From the NCBI GenBank assembly GCA_001695595.3, contig MBPM02000053.1, positions 62,001 to 126,000 on the forward strand: a DNA stretch of 64,000 nt, given 5' to 3'. Under the pieces are notes generated by a model. That model made no database searches, was not told where the DNA came from, and saw only the letters and a list, made by a program, of their open reading frames with translations. The position numbers and the translations under genes were made by a program. This document shows, in pieces, positions 11,597 to 24,560 of the stretch (position 1 is the stretch's first letter; each line of letters opens with the position of its first letter). Source of the stretch: Plasmopara viticola (lineage: Eukaryota > Oomycota > Peronosporomycetes > Peronosporales > Peronosporaceae).

Positions 11597-14500
11597 AAGT
11601 TAGAAAGGTCGAATCGATCGCCTTACGATATCTAAGCAATCAAAGCGAGTAATTTATCGTCAAATTGAGGCCTCACTACGTCTGAGCACATCTTGCAGAT
11701 TGACAGAACGGTTTGATGGCCGTCTTATACAAATCTAAGTGAAATACGCTTATTTGTAGGATGCGAATAGGATGACCTTCGGATATTGTTGCGATCCGCT
11801 GTTCAATTACACCTTTTGCCGACGAAGTGGTCGACATCCTGTCGTTTGAGAACAAAATGCAATGTGTTGCAGGGGCAATTGTAATAGAGGGACTTTTTAC
11901 TAATTTGAAACGCTAACACGTGCGCCATCGACTTTCTTTCTGCCTCTACTTCCGATGATAAAATAGCGATCTACCCTGACGGTGACACTCGTTGTCCTTA
12001 GAAGACAACAAATAGACGCTTCTTTCAACTTCAAAGCGAAGTACGATTGTTAAAGACGACATTTTCTCCTTAGTGCGTGTTTCGCACTTTACGCTATGTC
12101 CTCAAAATCTTGGCCTAGTACGACCGATTATCGTCATGTCGATCTTTCTTCATGTGCACAGGTGCACTCGAATGCGAGCACTTATATTTAGCTGACTCGC
12201 GCTCTAAGCTTTTTCGGAATTAACTTACCCAGCTGATCACTACGCGTTAAAATACTTAATCTTAGATGAAATAGCTATAAAAGTGCCAATGGATGCTGCA
12301 TGTGAAGCTTAGACTTTAAATAGCACTTCTTGAATAAACAAATATATTGAGGAGTTCTCTCGCATGACAAGTCGACAATAGGTGTCAGCTAATTGCACAC
12401 CTTACGACGTCTCCGTTTGAAAAAATGTTCACTAATTGCGAATTACGAGTCCTTTGAAAGGCTGAGACGTTGTACGGCAACACATCAGTTTTAAAGTTCA
12501 AGCGGATCGACAGTCAAATAGCGGTAGTGAATTGCGTTGAAAGAGGTGTTGCGAGGTGGGTGGGTGTGCGCGCAAATTTTATGGTGCATCCCTTTTCCAC
12601 GCATAAAATTGCATTAAGGTCAACCCTCAATCGTTCCTCTTGCTAAAACTCATTATGATGTTACTAAAAGAAATCGTCTTGAGAAGGTTGATGGCGCGCA
12701 CCATCCTATGACTATTTATTGTCGTGAGGACCTAGATTGGAGCACACTTAGACCGGACCACGTTTAGAAAATAAAATGGCCTGGATCACTATCTCCGAGC
12801 GTACGAGAAAAAAGCTGAGTTTTTTTTCGAGAAGATCAAAACGAGCTATTTATCAAAATGTGAGATCTCTGGCACCCTTAGCGAAAGCCATACCACAAGA
12901 TCACAAGGCCACCGGACCGGTAAATCCAAATTCATCTTCTTATTCATGTTATCAAATGCCTGTAGCAGCGTAATACAGCTTCAAAGGTCAAGCACGTACC
13001 TTTCGCTGTATTCACGACTAGTACGAACTTCAATGTCTGGAGTGTGAGGCATCACTATGTAATTATATCTCAGCAAATTTTCAACGATTTGCTGCAAAAT
13101 GCCTGTAAAGCAAATGAGAAGGACAATGACTGACTAACTATTGTGAAATTTCTCGGGCGAGACTTGCCATATATGTACAAAATCTTGTCTCACACGATCC
13201 AAGGTGACGATTTTATAATATCCGCTTCAGCTACTTTTTATGGCAAACATACTGACAATTTATTCGGACGGCACCCTTTTGAAACCACGCCTTCCCGAGC
13301 AACGCAATCGTGCTTTTGTAAGCCGAACTCTTTATTTTTTAAGAGTAAGAGCAATCCGAAACTACTTCGGCTTTGAAGTAGTTTATTTTTAGTCTTAATG
13401 AGCACTAGCGTAGTGCAAAATTTCAAGCGCCTACAAACACTTCTTGAGGTTAAGCCATGCTGTACAAGAGATCGACAAAATCGAGTCAATTTTCATATGC
13501 TGGAATAAAAGAATGTGCTTACGTGTGGTCATTTAATCCCCCCCTCCTTTGAAGGTCATTATTTGTCTAGTTGTGGTTAGAATGCTAATTGAGTTCAGCT
13601 TACATTTTAGATTTCGTAATACAAGCATCATTTTGATGTTGACTAGAGATTTGTCGCTTTTAATCAACGAAAAGAGTGGAATGCGTGACATCGGAACGAC
13701 TCGAAGAAACGACGATGAAGCGCCAGCAATTAGAGGGATGCAAAAATATTCAAAGAAATCTCAATGCATAACGGGCGGTCATACCCATCACTAAATTCAG
13801 CATGTTTTATCCTGCAGCGCGCGCATTCCAAAAGCGTCCGACCTTCTTTCCACTAGAAGTAATAGAGCTCTTTAGAGGAGTCGTTTTTCGTTAAGTTAAG
13901 ACTCATCCACGCCTTTGTTCATCTAGAAAGGGAGAAAGGATTGATGTGCGGCCTTACAGCGTTTCAGTGCTTCAAGGAAGGCATTGCTTGCTAAGAATGA
14001 ATTACATATCGAAAAAAAAGCTTTGAGATTTTTGTGCGTGAAAGCACAAAATTTTCTCCACGGGCTAAAGCAGTCATCGACAGTACTTGTTATAATCTTC
14101 CGAATAGATGGAGTATCTGTTAGACAACTATAATAAGGCTCGTTCAACTTGGCCTTGGCAAACATGAGCAGTGTGTCTGGAAATTACATCTCACACGCGA
14201 ATGAATTCCTCTCTACAAATTTTACATTCGGCTCCTAAAAAAGATGTTGATCACTTTCTTTTTGTTGAAGAAAGACTTTTACAACGGCTGAGAGCTTCGA
14301 AAGAGTCATTGTATGACCCCAGTCTGTATCTCATCCATGGCACATCCTTGCAGGCACGTACTGCGTAGCTCGCGACCCTTGATTGTTGATTATTTTGACC
14401 ATCATTAGTGGTACCAAAGGCAGCAGCACCACCTTCAGCACCGTTGACGTTGGAAGAAGAGGTTGTAGCAACGGTCAAAAGGGTAAAATAGGAACCTGAA

Positions 14501-14720
14501 TATGGCTCCATTTATCGCAAACGGGTAGACCTTGCACATCTAGCAACAGCTTCAAATGATTAGATCGTCGATCCTGTCCGAATACGCGGTCGTGGAAGAC
14601 CTGCTGGCGCCACTAATAGCAACACCACACGATTAGATCTCTCCCAGTTCAAGCACGTTAAGAAAGCTTTAGGAAAGAATCTAAATGGATGACGACGCTG
14701 CGGAAATTGCCGGCTACAGG
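11597..14720. other. Gene-free, degenerate sequence
   Basis: Stops occur in all frames. Small ORFs (12776-12973 +, 13238-13489 -, 13923-14165 -, 14251-14511 -) have no recognisable domain. It probably consists of old transposon DNA beyond recognition by eye. Confidence 0.4.
13359..13384. repeat. Short perfect inverted repeat
   Basis: AAACTACTTC at 13359-13368 and GAAGTAGTTT at 13375-13384 are perfect 10-bp complements around a 6-nt loop, followed by a T-rich run. No gene is nearby, so no terminator role is claimed. Confidence 0.5.
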
Positions 14721-14739
14721 GTCATGATTTTCGCACGTG

Positions 14740-15138
14740 CAACAATCCAATAATGGCATTGCAACTCGCATGGGCATCGACATCGCAACGGCAACGGGTT
14801 GCAGTGGCATCGCAACCTGCATCGGTATCGGCTTCACCAGCATCACACCCATCCTTGCAGCTAGCACCTGCAATTTCATCGCAAGCATACGTAAGTGGGG
14901 TGCTGCTTCTGTGAGGCGGAGCTGCAAGCGATGGACTACGAGCAAGATCATTCCGGCACCGACGCTCTCCAGATGCGTGTTGCAATGTTGCGATGTACAA
15001 GTTGCGATGCCCATCGCATGCGCTGAAACTGTACGGTATCCCCTCGTAGACTATGCGCCTTGGCTGATGGTTCGAGGGGGCGTTAATATCAATATCAATG
15101 TCAATGTCAATTTTAATGTCAATGTCAACGTTGGTGTC
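14740..15138. repeat. Imperfect 6-bp-periodic simple repeats
   Basis: From about 14750 to 15015 the sequence cycles through GCATCG/GCAACG-like hexamers. From 15086 to 15138 it is an array of AATATC and AATGTC hexamers. The 6-bp period keeps frames open on both strands and explains the overlapping ORFs seen here (14737-15207 +, 14658-15014 -), whose products are low-complexity. It lies directly upstream of the dolichol kinase body and may fall in its missing first exon, UTR or promoter. Confidence 0.7.
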
Positions 15139-15264
15139 AAGGTCGGGTGTTTTGAACGATGTTCCGTTTTCAAGGGATGTTCTTCACGCATGTGCTACGT
15201 AAAATAACTGGATTTCTCTCACAAATTTTAAAGCCAGAGTTTGACATGTATTTCCCTCACGCAG

Positions 15265-17323
15265 AACTCACTTCAGGGGTTCTATACGAAAGGGTGTGTG
15301 GTGGTGGTGGTGGCTGCGTTTCTAATCCCAAAATTGAAAACTCAAGTCTTCGCAATTAAAAAAAAAAGTGCATATTATACAATTACCAATACAATTGGCT
15401 GGCTACTTTTCAATTCAGCCAGTAATTTGATCGTGGAAATGGTCTGCAGGAGTACGAATGGTGCGGCGGTAACTGAAGCGCTCATTCTGATGCTTGCGAC
15501 CACATGGGTCACACTTCTTGCTCTCAAGAAAGATCAGGAAAATATCGTGGTGGATGTGTTGCGGTTAGATCAGCACCGGATTTTGCAGGTCAATACAATG
15601 TCGCACGCGCTATTCAACCTGTATATCCTAGGGGGCATTGTTGTCGTATTTTCGTTACTCTATTCAAAAATTCGATGCAAAAATGTACAATTATTGTGTC
15701 GACATGAACGCGATAATGGACTTATTGTGGGATGCTTGTTACCTCCTTTGGTACTCTCAAGTCGGTTGTTAGTTGAAAATTATCACGAAAGCACTGATTC
15801 AAGTCTCACTTTTTTTTACGCGTGGGTCACGATCTCCAACGGATTTAGTGCGCTAATCAAAATTGCACTATTCAAGTCAGTCACTTCCTTTCGTGTCAGT
15901 GCTATCGTAGATGCGATTTTACTACCTATGTTGTTCGGTGTGCTAAATCCAGTCGAGTCAGCATGGCGATTTTTGTTGGCTACGGGTGCACGCAGTGTTG
16001 TAGCTGCTGTACTTGCTGCGGGTCTTCAGCTATTGCCTCGTTCCTTCACCATAGGTGAGGCCATACTCGTAGCACAAGGCATTGGACTCGGCGTTATCGA
16101 TTCGGTGCTTGTCACGATGACTAGAGTACGTCTCTGTGTTAGTCGCTGATCAATTTGCGTGATTACTAAAGCAATAATTTCATGCAGCTTAACGAACTCG
16201 ACGTGATATCGGTACCACCCCAAGTTCTTCATTCGTGGTGCATCACAAGTGTAAATCGCCCAGATTATGTCTTGGCACTGGAAATTGGAACGCTCGGATC
16301 ACTTCTCGTGTGCGTGGGTTTGATTCCACTGTTTCAAGCACACGGAGCGTCCTCGCCAACCAGAATTGCCCAGCCATTGCCTTTACGAGAGAGTTTGCTA
16401 GTTGGTCTTATAACTGCGGTCGTGGGAGGCGGCGTGGTGTACTTATGGAGCGGGTTCTTGTTGCAGACGAGAAACCCGTTTCTATGGCTGATCAAATTTC
16501 TTACTGAGACGAGCAGCTCATCATTGTTGCCTTTACGTATCATACTGATGATATACTGGGTGACTTTACTAACCGTGTTGATTCCAATTATTACAATTAT
16601 CTCGAACCGCTGTAAACTTCGCAAGATTGTGGCAAGAAAGTTATTTCACTTTTTAATTGTGCTGATGCTGGGGCCTGCATCACTAATTGACGTTCCCATG
16701 CTTTCGTTAAGTTATGGTGTGGCACTAAGTGTCTTTATTCTTATGGAATGCGCACGAGCATTATCATTACCACCTTTTGGTCACTTCATTGCTGAATTTA
16801 TGAGATCATTTATCGATTTTCGCGAATCTGGTCGAGTGATCTTGACTCATTCATATTTACTACTCGGTTGTGCATTACCGCTATGGCTTGTGCCTGCTTC
16901 CGACGCTCCTTCTCCTCTCATCATGAATGCTGGGATTCTAGCGTTGGGTATTGCGGATGCCATGGGGGCCCTCGTGGGTTCAAGTGTTGGGAAATATAAA
17001 CTATTTGGCAGCAAGACTGTGGAAGGGTCTCTTGCGGTGTTCCTCTCGATGCTCTTTGCGTCCGTATTACTTCAGAATTATCATCCGCGGTTACTGATCA
17101 ATCAGGAGTATACGCAGGTACGCGGTCGTGCATACCAGGTTAGTTGAGAAATCTTTCTAACACGTATCTTGCGCAATTGAAAAAGATGCTTTGGTTGACT
17201 CTTGCAGTCTTCTTGACGACTGTGCTAGAGGCCGCAACAGCACAGATCGACAACTTGGTGCTGCCTCTCTTTTTTTTCGCAGTGTGTAACCTAGTTGAAT
17301 GTCATCGTTTACAGTTAAAATGA
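15265..17323 (+). CDS. DOLK: Dolichol kinase (5' exon not identified)
   Basis: Dolichol kinase uses CTP to phosphorylate dolichol at the ER, supplying dolichyl phosphate for N-glycosylation and GPI anchors. Exons 15265-16125, 16188-17117 and 17186-17323 join in phase 0 to about 642 aa. The protein is almost entirely hydrophobic, with a dozen or more membrane segments. The C-terminal third has the family's CTP-binding region: KLFHFLIVLMLGPA, then GIADAMGALVGSSVGKYK and SKTVEGSLAVFLS (about 16950-17050). The final exon gives the conserved LLEA-type TTVLEAATAQIDNLVLPL. The frame runs back to 15241 with no ATG near its start. An acceptor (CTCACGCAG) ends at 15264, so a short upstream exon probably carries the start. 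The last intron could instead use the donor after 17138, adding seven residues. Confidence 0.87.
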
Positions 17324-17908
17324 TCTCGAATTCAGGATAGAGCGCCATGGCCAGAGGGAAATGTATTTGTGGCTGCCTCGACACGAAGACAGCAGGAACT
17401 CTCGCCACACCACACACCTGGAGAAATTCGGGGGTCACTAGGGATACTTGGCACGCAGACCTCACATCACTAAGGTTATTCTAATCTACAGTCCACTGAT
17501 GCTCTTCCAGAAGTGTGCGTGCAGCTTTTTAAACGCTCGAAGTCTGATACAATTAATAAATATATAATTTTTCCTAAAGTTGCGCGCTGCCCAGAATTAC
17601 GATAACAAAAGTCCGATGCGAATTCTTCATTTCATCTGCAGACTCAGACTTTTGACTCAATAACATGCAGAATTAAGATTTACCACGTAGTTGATACATG
17701 TAGTTTTGTCGGAATAAGTCAAAGATCTGAGCTCGAAAATGGCCGTCGGAAACGTCGACACAAACCTTTCACCATAAAATTGTCGGCTTGACCTCCAAAA
17801 GAAGCCTTGCTTAAATTGTCGCACGAATGCAAGACTTGAAAACACATACCAAGATGCAGACGTAGAATGTGTCACAAAATAAAGTGCCGGCTACGATAAA
17901 AAATACTT

Positions 17909-17986
17909 TTGTGATAAATAATTTCCACCAATATTCTTTTAAGAATTTATTCCTTTAGGAATATCGGTGGAAATTATTTATCACAA
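17909..17986. repeat. 28-bp foldback inverted repeat (MITE-like)
   Basis: Left arm 17909-17936 begins TTGTGATAAATAATTTCC. Right arm 17959-17986 is its reverse complement over all 28 positions except one. The 22-nt loop itself contains smaller complements (ATTCTT/AAGAAT and ATTCCT/AGGAAT). No coding sequence is present. This could be a tiny foldback or MITE-type element or a structured transcript. I did not detect a target-site duplication. Confidence 0.85.
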
Positions 17987-20900
17987 GATTATATTTCCAG
18001 TGTGCGTTAATGGCACTTAACTGCTTCATAAATCAAGGCCAGTGCCGTGTTACACATCATTCGACTGCTGGAGTTACTCCAAGTCCACGACGGGTGGGAG
18101 TGCAGATGACAAATCACATCCTTGTATTTTGTACCAGCGAAGATAAAGGTCTTTTCAAATTATAGGTTTACTCCGTTCTTTCAATGTCTTCAAAAAGCAA
18201 CAACGACAAGATGTTTTCCCCTCGGCTCTTATGATTGCAATTAGGGCTATGCATTTGGTCCTACAGTTTTCTTCAATCTCTACTTCGGAAATCTCACTAA
18301 GCACAAACCCGGAGGAATAGGCTGGAGGCTTCTTGGCCCTCGGTCATATTGGTCATCCCTTAAATAGTTGCATGTAGCTAGATGATACTGTCTCTTTTGA
18401 ACACGCCTACCTAAAACTCTTCAGATCCAAACCCAGTATTTATCGATACGCTACATGTTTTTTTCGTTACAGATATTGACAGCCCGAACATCACGTATCG
18501 TAGCACTAGCGACATTATTGTGCATCGATGCGCCAGCATCCACATTGACCTCCTACAATCAGTTATGCTCTTTAGAACCGCTTTGCACACAAAGCACAAG
18601 CTGCTTCGTGGATGTCTTGGTTTGAGGCCAACCACGTTTCTCTTGGCATACAGCAAGCGCTGTCTACCAGGGGCCTCATTCATGGGATACATACCACTTC
18701 GCGTTCATTGAGTGATCTATAGTCAACATACCTTGCATGGTATACAGTAAGCACCGTAAATGAATTGCATTGCTCGGTCAATAACATGCTTATTTACGTT
18801 CATCTGTAGGGTCGTCTCTTCAATCTGTTGACCCTTAGTGAATCACGCCGCTCATCTCATGCAGTAGATGCTGTCTTCTACGTGCCACGTCACGAACAAA
18901 GTTGAAAAATATACATATTGTCTTAGTTACTGCTAAAGTATGTCATAGACGGCATACAGCAGATGCTACTAATTATTGGCATTGCTCAAATATATGTGCG
19001 ATATAGAAGGGTCTCATCTATACGGCCTTGGCTTTGAGACAGCAATATTACTCATGGCGTGCTTGTTTTTCTGCAATCAGCCCGCGAGAACTGCTCTGGG
19101 CTCTTGTCTTCGACAACATTAGTAGCATACTAATGGTCACTACTGTTCGTGCCGATAACGTCCACTTCTTAGCAGAGACTAAAGCTCCACCAGTATTTAA
19201 GCGAACGGCACCCAAGTCTCTTACCTCAGTGAAGGTGACAGACTACCAAAGATGGGATCAAACCTTCCATTCTATTCAAGACCAGGTTGCAATTAGCACT
19301 ATCAACGTCAATGTACTCCGCATAAGGTCCATTATGCAAGTTGACGATCGCTTCTGGCGCTAAGCGAACAAATATTTTTAACACATCTCCTTTCGCGACG
19401 CAGCTTCACATTCCACCTAGGAGGCTGCTTTCTGTCTATTGTCCAGGGCAAAGACAACTTTGTTCAAGGATTACGATCTCTATAATTTACAATGGACGAA
19501 TTCGAATTAATATGGCGCGAAAAAAAGTTTTCCGCGTGACTTGGACATTATCATGAGGCCCTGAAGTGACATTGAATACCAGCAGCGCGCATCGCAAGCT
19601 AGTTTGCAGAGCCGGGAACAGCGGAGAATGCTTCATCTGCTGTGACACAAAGTACTAGCGGCTAAATTATCCCCTGCGCTAAGCCCGTGAAAAGCAACAA
19701 AGCTATCACTTCACGCCATTTGCACACCGCGGGGAAGTAACAGCACTTTGAGGCCCATTGAATAAAGCATAGCTCGGTTGAGCCTCAAGGAGAACATGTT
19801 AAAAAAATACAGCCTTCAAATCTATTGTTATGGGCTTGAAAAGGTCAGCATCCGAAGAGCTATATGCTCTAAAGCACAGACCGCTCGACCGAAACCGAGA
19901 AGTATCTGATCAATACCCTAGAATCTGACTTAAGTCAGTCTTCAAATTGAACAAGCACCTCGCCTAAAACGTGTGACGGCCCTGCCAAAGCATCCTAATT
20001 GGCAATGTGATACTTGGATGGACTGGACGCCTGAGAAAGCTCCATAGTGCAATGAAGGGTGCGGAAACCGGCCTCAGAAATGGGACGGATTGCTACCAGC
20101 AAAGGGAGGTAGTCCTAGCGTGTGTGTTTAATAGCTTAAATCCTTGTAGTATAGATTGCGTTTGCAAACCCAGCCTGCTAGACATTAGACGCAACTGTGA
20201 AGGTTTAAGGAACAAATGATTGAGTGTCGAACAATGACCCCGGGCGCTCCACCATTGAAGTAGATACACCATACACTAAGGCTCTTTAAGCACACCATTA
20301 GCTCACCTAAAACGATACTACTTCGACTAATATTTCGCGCTTCAGAATCCATTTCCACCAAAATTTGAGTCAAACTTAGACCCTTTCCATGGTTTGAACA
20401 AATACCATGAACATTGACCTCTCTGACCCAGAATAGATGAATCCAATTTCTTTCACTCCGAGGTCCACACGCTAATCGTAAGCCGTCATGTCCTAAGCGG
20501 GGCGTCCATCTTCAGCACTGGAGTCACAGATGGTGACGGCTTCAGCACCTTCTTTTGCGAATGCATCAGCAAAGCGTCTTCATGGCTAAATAACACCTCC
20601 CTATGCGCAATGATTCTCATAAACTCTTTGTGCAGCCAAATATTGCTCCCGTGCAAAACCAAGCTAAAATATCAGCTTGTTTGTCGCCCGTCATGCAAAC
20701 CCTGAGGCAAGTTAGCGTACTTGCTTCATTTTTATAGATCTTTATTTTGGCAACTTTAGCTTGCTACTGACAACTTTGTGAGATCATTGGCTTTCGCGGC
20801 AGCAATATCGACGCTTCGCCAAAAGTCCCTTAAAGCGCTGTTTCGGCACTGCGACCAGAGACATTTTCGGAACAAAATGGTTTGTGTCATGTGTTCAGCG

Positions 20901-22304
20901 AGGGGCTACCCAATTTTTGTCCTCTTGTCGCACGGCTCACTAACAAGATTAAAAAAGCTCAAAGGCTTAAGACGCTTGGATTAATCTTTGCCAATATTTT
21001 ATCTTCCATAGCGACGTGATTTCATCTTGTTTTTTTTAGACCGTAAGAAACGAATTTTTTCGGCAAAGATAAAATCAACGCCTGACGAACGTGGAAAAAT
21101 TCGAAAAACTATGACAACTTTATTCCTTTTATAGAATCGTGACGTGGACTTCATCATGTCCTGTATTTCCCAATAAAAATTGCATTTTGTTGGATGTTAG
21201 TACGGAAATTTCGCTCTTCAAACTGTGAAATTATAAACAACTAGGTACATTGTTTTTCGCGGGGGCGGGTACAAAAAAGTTCGTCGCATCGTACCGGGTT
21301 CTTCGAGCTTACAGAGTGTTGTGAGCTTAAAAAAGCCGTAGGTAATTCATACCATTTCCACCGTTCGCGCTAATAGGCAAACATGTTTGGTCAGTGTCTT
21401 TTGAAATACCTTCGTTGATGACGTTTGCGCCTCGGCTTTACGCTGAAAGAGCTTTCGAAATCGCTTTTGACGCTGCCGACGTCGCATGGCCGCTTGGACC
21501 AAAACTAATTTCAAAAATATTTATCTTTGCTCAACTTTGCACCTTTGATCGAATCGTCGGTTTTGATTAATTCAGCAATATCTTAAATACATAGCAAAGT
21601 TTTACATACAGAGTGTTGTCCTCGATATGGTCTTGATGCTTATTTGACGCCCATAACGCGATGCTGGCACCGCCGGAATCATTGCTCAAACGAAAGTGTT
21701 TGATCGCGAGCGGTTTGACCGGTAAGCGCAACCTTGACTTTTTGACAATTACCTGAGTGAATTTTAGCAAGTTTTAGTTTTTTATTGTGCTCTAGACTAA
21801 AAAGGAATCGAAACTGCTTCGCTTTAAACTACCCACCTCTCTCTATAATGACCTACAATAAATTGCACGAGTACGGTTTATAAAAAATATTGCATTGGAA
21901 CCAGTCGGCTTTATTGGTGGATTAGCATTCCAAGTGGGGAGATGTTACACTTAACTGATCTTATCGGTGTGATCGGCATGACATATTGCTAGAAATGCAA
22001 GCACAGACTACTTTTAAAATACAATAAGAGTTTCAATACGAAAGCTGTCACATTGAGTACAGGCGTGTACTTTTGAGATGCCTGGCTTTCTTTAACAACC
22101 AGTAGCACGAGATCAACTTGTCAGTTATTAGAGCTCCGAAACTGTGTTTCTCAAATTGTGGAAGTAAAATCCTGGATGAGTTATCTATGTTGCGTACTTA
22201 CGGTGAATGCAGGGTAAGACGATGACTGTAAATGGAACGGTCAGTGCATTGGAGCGACTATCTTGATTTAAGGTGTTGGACGCTCGGAAAGAAGCTTCGA
22301 GTGA

Positions 22305-22332
22305 CTTGTAAAATTACAGTCAATTTTACAAG
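22305..22332. repeat. Perfect 11-bp inverted repeat
   Basis: CTTGTAAAATT (22305-22315) and AATTTTACAAG (22322-22332) are perfect complements around a 6-nt loop, shortly before the Copia remnant. It might be a by-product of the element boundary; the function is unknown. Confidence 0.55.
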
Positions 22333-22529
22333 ATTAAACGGCTTTGAAATTACATTTTTAGGTCCTGCACATTTCACGACCCGATAGACAGTTCCTGTCA
22401 ATTCGTAGATCAGGAGAACGCAACATGAAGGTAGCTTTTTATGCGTCATTCAATACACAAATCGTATGATTACACACAGCAAGAAAGTCGACAAAAGCGT
22501 ACCTTCTGGTTAGCGAGCAAGAAACGGTC

Positions 22530-24560
22530 CGTCTTTCGAATTACACCGGAAGTGGGATCTTTGGCTTGATTGCTTGGGACACCATGGTAAATGTGATCTG
22601 GTAAAGACACGGCTTTCTACAATCGGGGTGCCGGTGCAAGCAAAGGATTTTATCAGTCTGACCATGTATGCTTACAAAGATTGCAAGTATTCTGGAACTC
22701 ATGCACACGATGTGATGAAACCGATGAAAGCCTTCTGGAAGGGTGGTGTTGACTTTTGTGGATAATATTTTGTGCCTTGTAGGCCATGTTTCCTGGAGAC
22801 CAAGGTTGAGACCTGAGCAAATTTAAAAGCGCTCTACAAAAGCCATTGTAGGACAATATTCGTAGTGCCTATGTTAATATATCGCTACATAGAATGTATC
22901 AAGAATGCTGCCGAAATCTGTACCACGAATGGTATACTGCACCAGCACAAGGTGCCGTATAGCCTGGAGTGAAATATTATTACGAAACAAATAATCCGCA
23001 CGATTATAGAAAAAGGCGCCAAAAATGCCGAGGCGAAGACATTGCTTCAAGAGAATCATCAGAAAAAAATATAGATTGGTGGTAATTAATGAGGTCGATA
23101 AAGAAGTGCCTCAATTTCTCTTTTTACCTCAGCCTAGCAGCACAAAGCTTGGGGCTAGCATTCGCTAACGCATGCGATCAAAGCTGGCGTTGTTAATGAT
23201 GCCATATCCATGCATTAGTCAGTGACTTTCTGTACCAGAAGTAAGAATATAGGTCGAAGGCTATGCTGGTGGTCACAGAGTCTAAGACTCGTAAAATGAA
23301 CGACTAATGAACTTTCGTGTCGAACTTTCGACCAATCAGATGAAGATGGGCTCTTACAAAGAAGCGCACCAAGCTAGAAGAGGCTAAGAGCTACAAAGCC
23401 CGACTGGCTGTGTCGTCAGCGGCTGTTACATAGAGATTTATGATCGAATCACTGAGAATCGACACAGCGTTCTTGAGCTGCGACTGAAAGAAAGAGGTGC
23501 AAAGGTGGTACCCTACGCAATTACTAATGCTGAAAATATGATGTGCTAACGTATGGTCGTATCTAAGCTGCAAGCCCATGAACAAGATGATCTCAACTGC
23601 CTTTATGCAGATAGGACTACAAAGAAGCAGAATTTCTCAAAGCACAATCGTCAAGAGTACGAGTAGAATATTTTCGTTTATTTAAACGCCAACCACGTGA
23701 TTATCGCTATCAATCTCAGCAAGGAAACACAAAAATGTGAAGCAGTACTAAAGAGCTTTTTTGTGGTTTAGAATCTGGCTAGGCCAAATCTTTGCTCGAA
23801 TATAGAGATCGAATGAGTATATCACGGCAGCACACCGATATTCTTATGCATCCGATACATTGACACCGTGGCGAGCAGAACAATTGATAAGAGGTGAATA
23901 CAGTGGTTGATTGCGGCTAAATGTTGTTAAAGACGCTGTCACGAATGACGCGCAGTAAAAGAGAAAAAGCGAATCAAACACGCCCTGATAAAGCATTGGC
24001 TATGCAGCACGGCAATTAATTGCACGTCCTGGAATCGCGAATGTGGTCGGCAGCTGTCGCGCTCCTTACAGAATCCAGGCAAGCAGCAGTAAATCACGTA
24101 CTCAAGATGGCCAAAAACTTTGTAACTTCTTACAAAGGCAGCACCAGCGAGCTCCAAATTAAATTATACTAAGGTTGCGGCATTAATATTGGCTACCGAC
24201 GCTCGATATGATGATAATGGGAGACGCATCACTATTTACTACCAACAATTGTGGCGCTGAGCTTGGCAGAGTCAGAGTGCATGACTATAAGCCTGTACAC
24301 ACAAAAGTGTGCGATTTTAAAGAAAATCGGTCATGGACTCATTTTTTTGGAGATGATCATGCACAAATGGACCTGCCAGAATGCTGGCTACAATGCCAGG
24401 ACCAACCACGTCAGATTTTCTCTCCATCCGAAAAATGTGGCTTGAGACAACACTGTGATCAGGTACGTGAAGACAATGGACCGATTGGCAAAAAATTCTG
24501 ACGAAGGCTCTAGGCCCCAAACGTCTTAAGTACTTGCTTCAATCTGTATAATAAGGGTGT
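22530..24560 (+). mobile_element. Decayed Ty1/Copia retrotransposon
   Basis: Domain fragments appear in the order expected for a Copia pol, but with many stops and frame changes. The gag-pre-integrase block (22570-22765) has LGHHGKCDLVKTRL and SGTHAHDVMKPM. The integrase core end (22893-23050) has TNGILHQHKVPYS and RTIIEK. An RT C-terminal fragment lies near 23780-23880 (NIEIE, then YIDTVASR). The RNase H region (24250-24530) has ALSLAESECMTISLYTQ, NAGYNART and, in another frame, TKALGPKRLKYLLQS. About 2 kb separates the integrase and RNase H ends, so the middle has been shortened. No long terminal repeats were recognised and the copy is dead. Confidence 0.88.

Larger units (their letters stand above)
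17324..22520. other. Long gene-free repeat-derived region
   Basis: No convincing gene. Scattered ORFs of 60-111 codons (for example 18411-18692 -, 18520-18711 + and 19028-19363 +) lack domains. The sequence has the look of decayed transposable elements, but I could not name one here. The notable structures are the foldback at 17909-17986 and the hairpin at 22305-22332. Confidence 0.4.

Noticed and set aside
14740..15138. Repeats considered as a CRISPR-like array
   Set aside because: The units are 6 bp without spacers, in a eukaryotic context; simple sequence repeats.
14658..15207. Overlapping ORFs on both strands upstream of dolichol kinase
   Set aside because: They arise from the 6-bp repeat period, which keeps frames open; products are low-complexity.
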